Below, piece after piece: positions 6,419 through 6,718 of a stretch of DNA of 6,718 bases. A model generated the notes under the pieces. That model saw only the letters and a list, made by a program, of their open reading frames with translations. It had not been told where the DNA came from and ran no database searches. Made by a program: the position numbers and the translations under genes. The stretch spans positions 1 through 6,718 of the forward strand of contig SLNM01000293.1 of assembly GCA_007133055.1 (NCBI GenBank), read 5' to 3'. The DNA comes from Lentisphaeria bacterium (GTDB lineage Bacteria; Verrucomicrobiota; Lentisphaeria; Oligosphaerales; PUNB01). Numbering within the stretch: the stretch's first letter is position 1; every line of letters begins with the position of its first letter.

Positions 6419-6718
6419 CAACGGCGCGGGAAACAGGCATGCTGGTCAAACTGTTCACCGATCCCGAAGTTGAACGCATTGTCCGGGCCGGCCATGTTCT
6501 GACCTACGACAATGGGCGCACTGTGATGCTGCCTAAAATATTCGGTTTCTGCAATGGAGTGCGCAAGGCCATTCGCGCCGTCGACGATGCCCTGCGGCGG
6601 CAGCCTGCGGAGAAGATTTGGATTGTCGGCGAGCTTATTCACAACCCCACGGTCAATCGAAGACTGCACCAGGTCGGGATCAGAGTGATTGAAGAAGCGC
6701 GAATCGAATATTTTTTCA
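6415..6718 (+). CDS. ispH: IspH/LytB-family Fe-S reductase, 5' part (runs off the window)
   Basis: The frame opens with ATG at 6415, overlapping the epimerase stop as ATGA, and stays open through the right edge, giving about 101 residues of a protein normally near 310 or more. FGFCNGVRKAI (43-53) matches the GFCAGVDRAI cluster motif of E. coli IspH, with Cys46 as the first [4Fe-4S] ligand. GELIHNPTVNRRL (72-84) matches HEVVHNRYVVDSL, with His76 as the substrate-phosphate histidine; the Cys-His spacing (30) is one more than in E. coli (29). IspH reductively removes the hydroxyl of HMBPP to give IPP and DMAPP. Oddly, about 40 residues precede the cysteine motif, where E. coli IspH has about 10. 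Another ATG at 6439 would shorten this by 8 residues; neither has a strong ribosome-binding site. Translational coupling to a sugar epimerase suggests either a displaced housekeeping ispH or a paralogue used in sugar deoxygenation. The family call is firm; the function is open. Confidence 0.8.
   Translation, partial: MTTARETGMLVKLFTDPEVERIVRAGHVLTYDNGRTVMLPKIFGFCNGVRKAIRAVDDALRRQPAEKIWIVGELIHNPTVNRRLHQVGIRVIEEARIEYFF

Overview
The window looks like bacterial chromosomal DNA of moderately high GC, probably from a Gram-negative. The reasons are an autotransporter-type adhesin fragment at the left edge and a set of surface-polysaccharide (nucleotide-sugar) genes that fills most of the rest. I cannot fix the genus. 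The dihydroxy-acid dehydratase is of the E. coli [4Fe-4S] type, and passenger repeats like those in the adhesin are known from Proteobacteria and from the Planctomycetes/Verrucomicrobia/Lentisphaerae group. Every gene I can support is on the + strand.

Layout. Bases 1-689 hold the 3' part of a large Gly/Thr/Ser-rich beta-helix passenger protein. It stops abruptly just after one recognisable autotransporter-associated strand repeat, with no barrel or sorting domain. Bases 690-958 are an AT-richer gap with no gene, a T8 run, a 9-bp direct repeat and a weak candidate promoter. At 959-2818 is a full-length ilvD-type dihydroxy-acid dehydratase. After a 113-bp gap with a possible promoter comes a 266-aa glycosyltransferase-like protein (2932-3732), then rfbF, glucose-1-phosphate cytidylyltransferase (3762-4535). 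Bases 4536-4829 are non-coding and carry two near-identical 36-nt repeats with nested hairpins, plus a GC-rich stem-loop. A tight block follows: an extended SDR sugar-nucleotide epimerase/dehydratase (4830-5852), an RmlC/RfbC-like 3,5-epimerase (5855-6418), and the first about 101 codons of an IspH/LytB-family Fe-S protein (6415 to the window end). That last gene overlaps the epimerase by ATGA.

How they may work together. RfbF makes CDP-glucose, and the SDR and the cupin epimerase are the usual tailoring enzymes for deoxy- or branched sugars of O-antigens and capsules. The unusual part is that this core is bracketed by two Fe-S enzymes normally placed in other pathways: IlvD (dehydration of dihydroxy acids) and IspH (reductive removal of an allylic hydroxyl). 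The translational coupling of the IspH-like gene to the sugar epimerase suggests it may have been recruited into the sugar pathway. No CDP-glucose 4,6-dehydratase (RfbG) or RfbH is visible, so the cluster must continue to the right or the chemistry is different. This is the best candidate for an undescribed system here; the pathway itself is inference.
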